The position numbers and the translations under genes were made by a program. A DNA stretch of 7,511 nt from Salinisphaera sp. UBA6602 (GTDB taxonomy: Bacteria > Pseudomonadota > Gammaproteobacteria > Nevskiales > Salinisphaeraceae): the NCBI GenBank assembly GCA_002433465.1, contig DJIE01000268.1:1-7511 (forward strand), read 5' to 3'. Below, piece by piece: positions 7,141-7,511 of this stretch (position 1 is its first letter; the number at the start of each line of letters is the position of its first letter). A model generated the notes under the pieces. The model was not told the DNA's origin, made no database searches, and saw only the letters and a list, made by a program, of their open reading frames with translations.

Positions 7141-7511
7141 AACGCATCGGCCTGCATCATTGGGTGATCGTGCTCGCGATCGCCATCGCCGCGCATGCCG
7201 CGCTGTTCCTGCGCTTTCAGCTGGACGACACCATCACCACCGCGAACACGGGCGCGGCCGGCGTACGCATTGCGCTTGCCCCCACCCAGGGCGAACCCCA
7301 GCCCGAGCAGGTCGCTGCCGACGCGGTGGAACAGCAAGAAGATACGCCCGAGCCAGAGGCGAAACCGGAACCCGAACCCGAACCGAAGCCAGAACCAGAA
7401 CCGGAGCCGGCCCCCGAGCCAGAACCCGAGCCCGAGCCGGAACCGCAGCCCGAGCCGACACCGGTACCGGAGCCGAAACCCAAGCCCCAGCCAAAGCCCG
7501 AGCCCAAACCG
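7137..7511 (+). CDS. tonB: TonB energy transducer, N-terminal part (C-terminal domain beyond the window)
   Basis: 125 codons are visible, with no stop before the window end. Short cytoplasmic MKRIGLHH, a membrane anchor at about residues 9-27, then a periplasmic spacer. His20 in AIAIAAHAALFL falls at the place of the essential E. coli TonB His20, but the Ser four residues before it in the SxxxH motif is Ala16 here. From residue 71 every second residue is nearly always proline: Glu-Pro rich to about 106, then Lys-Pro rich from 112, the same acid-then-basic order as the E. coli TonB spacer that spans the periplasm. The C-terminal receptor-binding domain is not visible, so the identification rests on the anchor, the spacer and the exbB-exbD context. 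It overlaps exbD2 by 4 nt (ATGA). A TonB-like protein for a dedicated transporter is the alternative. Confidence 0.9.
   Translation, partial: MKRIGLHHWVIVLAIAIAAHAALFLRFQLDDTITTANTGAAGVRIALAPTQGEPQPEQVAADAVEQQEDTPEPEAKPEPEPEPKPEPEPEPAPEPEPEPEPEPQPEPTPVPEPKPKPQPKPEPKP
7344..7511 (+). repeat. Proline-rich coding repeat (Glu-Pro/Lys-Pro) of tonB
   Basis: Degenerate 6-nt repeats of the CC(N)GA(A/G) and CC(N)AA(A/G) type encode alternating Pro-Glu and Pro-Lys. The plus strand of these 168 bases contains a single T (7465). Synonymous codons vary between units (CCC, CCA, CCG; GAA, GAG), so the tract is held by protein selection and is not a perfect microsatellite. It continues past the window end. 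Confidence 0.85.

Noticed and set aside
7217..7507. Minus-strand Gly-Ser repeat protein
   Set aside because: The (GS)n pattern is the antisense reading of the TonB Pro-Glu/Pro-Lys repeat, which is supported by its membrane anchor and operon context.

Overview
This window looks like two unrelated genomes joined inside one gene. The left part (about 1-4100) reads as a high-GC actinobacterium, most like Microbacteriaceae. It carries a bifunctional glycosyltransferase/transpeptidase penicillin-binding protein with C-terminal PASTA domains, a small DUF4177-like protein, a RidA-family protein, and the C-terminal third of an acetyl-CoA synthetase with an actinobacterial ending. The right part (about 4150-7511) reads as a Gram-negative gammaproteobacterium (genus not determinable; a halophile-type lineage such as Salinisphaera is only a guess). 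It carries the N-terminal two thirds of the acetyl-CoA synthetase and, divergently, an exbB-exbD-exbD-tonB operon.

Layout. The PBP gene runs leftwards from 2524 and is cut by the window edge at position 1 (841 codons visible). A 119-bp divergent intergenic region separates it from a rightward two-gene unit: the DUF4177-like gene (2644-2856) and ridA (2861-3328), 4 bp apart. ridA converges on acs (3421-5385, minus strand), with a strong bidirectional hairpin terminator between them (3351-3392). acs is an intact 654-codon reading frame, but its homology appears to switch phylum within the conserved A5 motif region (about 4095-4152). A 211-bp divergent region (5386-5596) holds a Fur-box-like site overlapping a candidate sigma-70 promoter. 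It is followed by exbB (5597-6322), exbD1 (6332-6742), exbD2 (6739-7140) and tonB (7137-7511, cut by the window end); the last two junctions are 4-nt ATGA overlaps.

How the genes work together. Right side: ExbB, two ExbD paralogues and TonB form an inner-membrane motor that uses the proton-motive force to energise outer-membrane transporters, and the Fur-like box fits iron-repressed expression. Left side: the PBP builds peptidoglycan, RidA detoxifies reactive enamines/imines, and Acs activates acetate. An outer-membrane energising system and an actinobacterial PASTA-PBP do not normally share a genome. With the switch lying inside a highly conserved stretch of acs, an assembly or PCR chimera is the simplest explanation, and a real inter-phylum recombinant is the less likely alternative.

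I found no RNA genes, mobile elements, CRISPR arrays or recognisably new system. The points most worth a second look are the chimeric acs and the second ExbD, whose essential membrane aspartate is replaced by asparagine.
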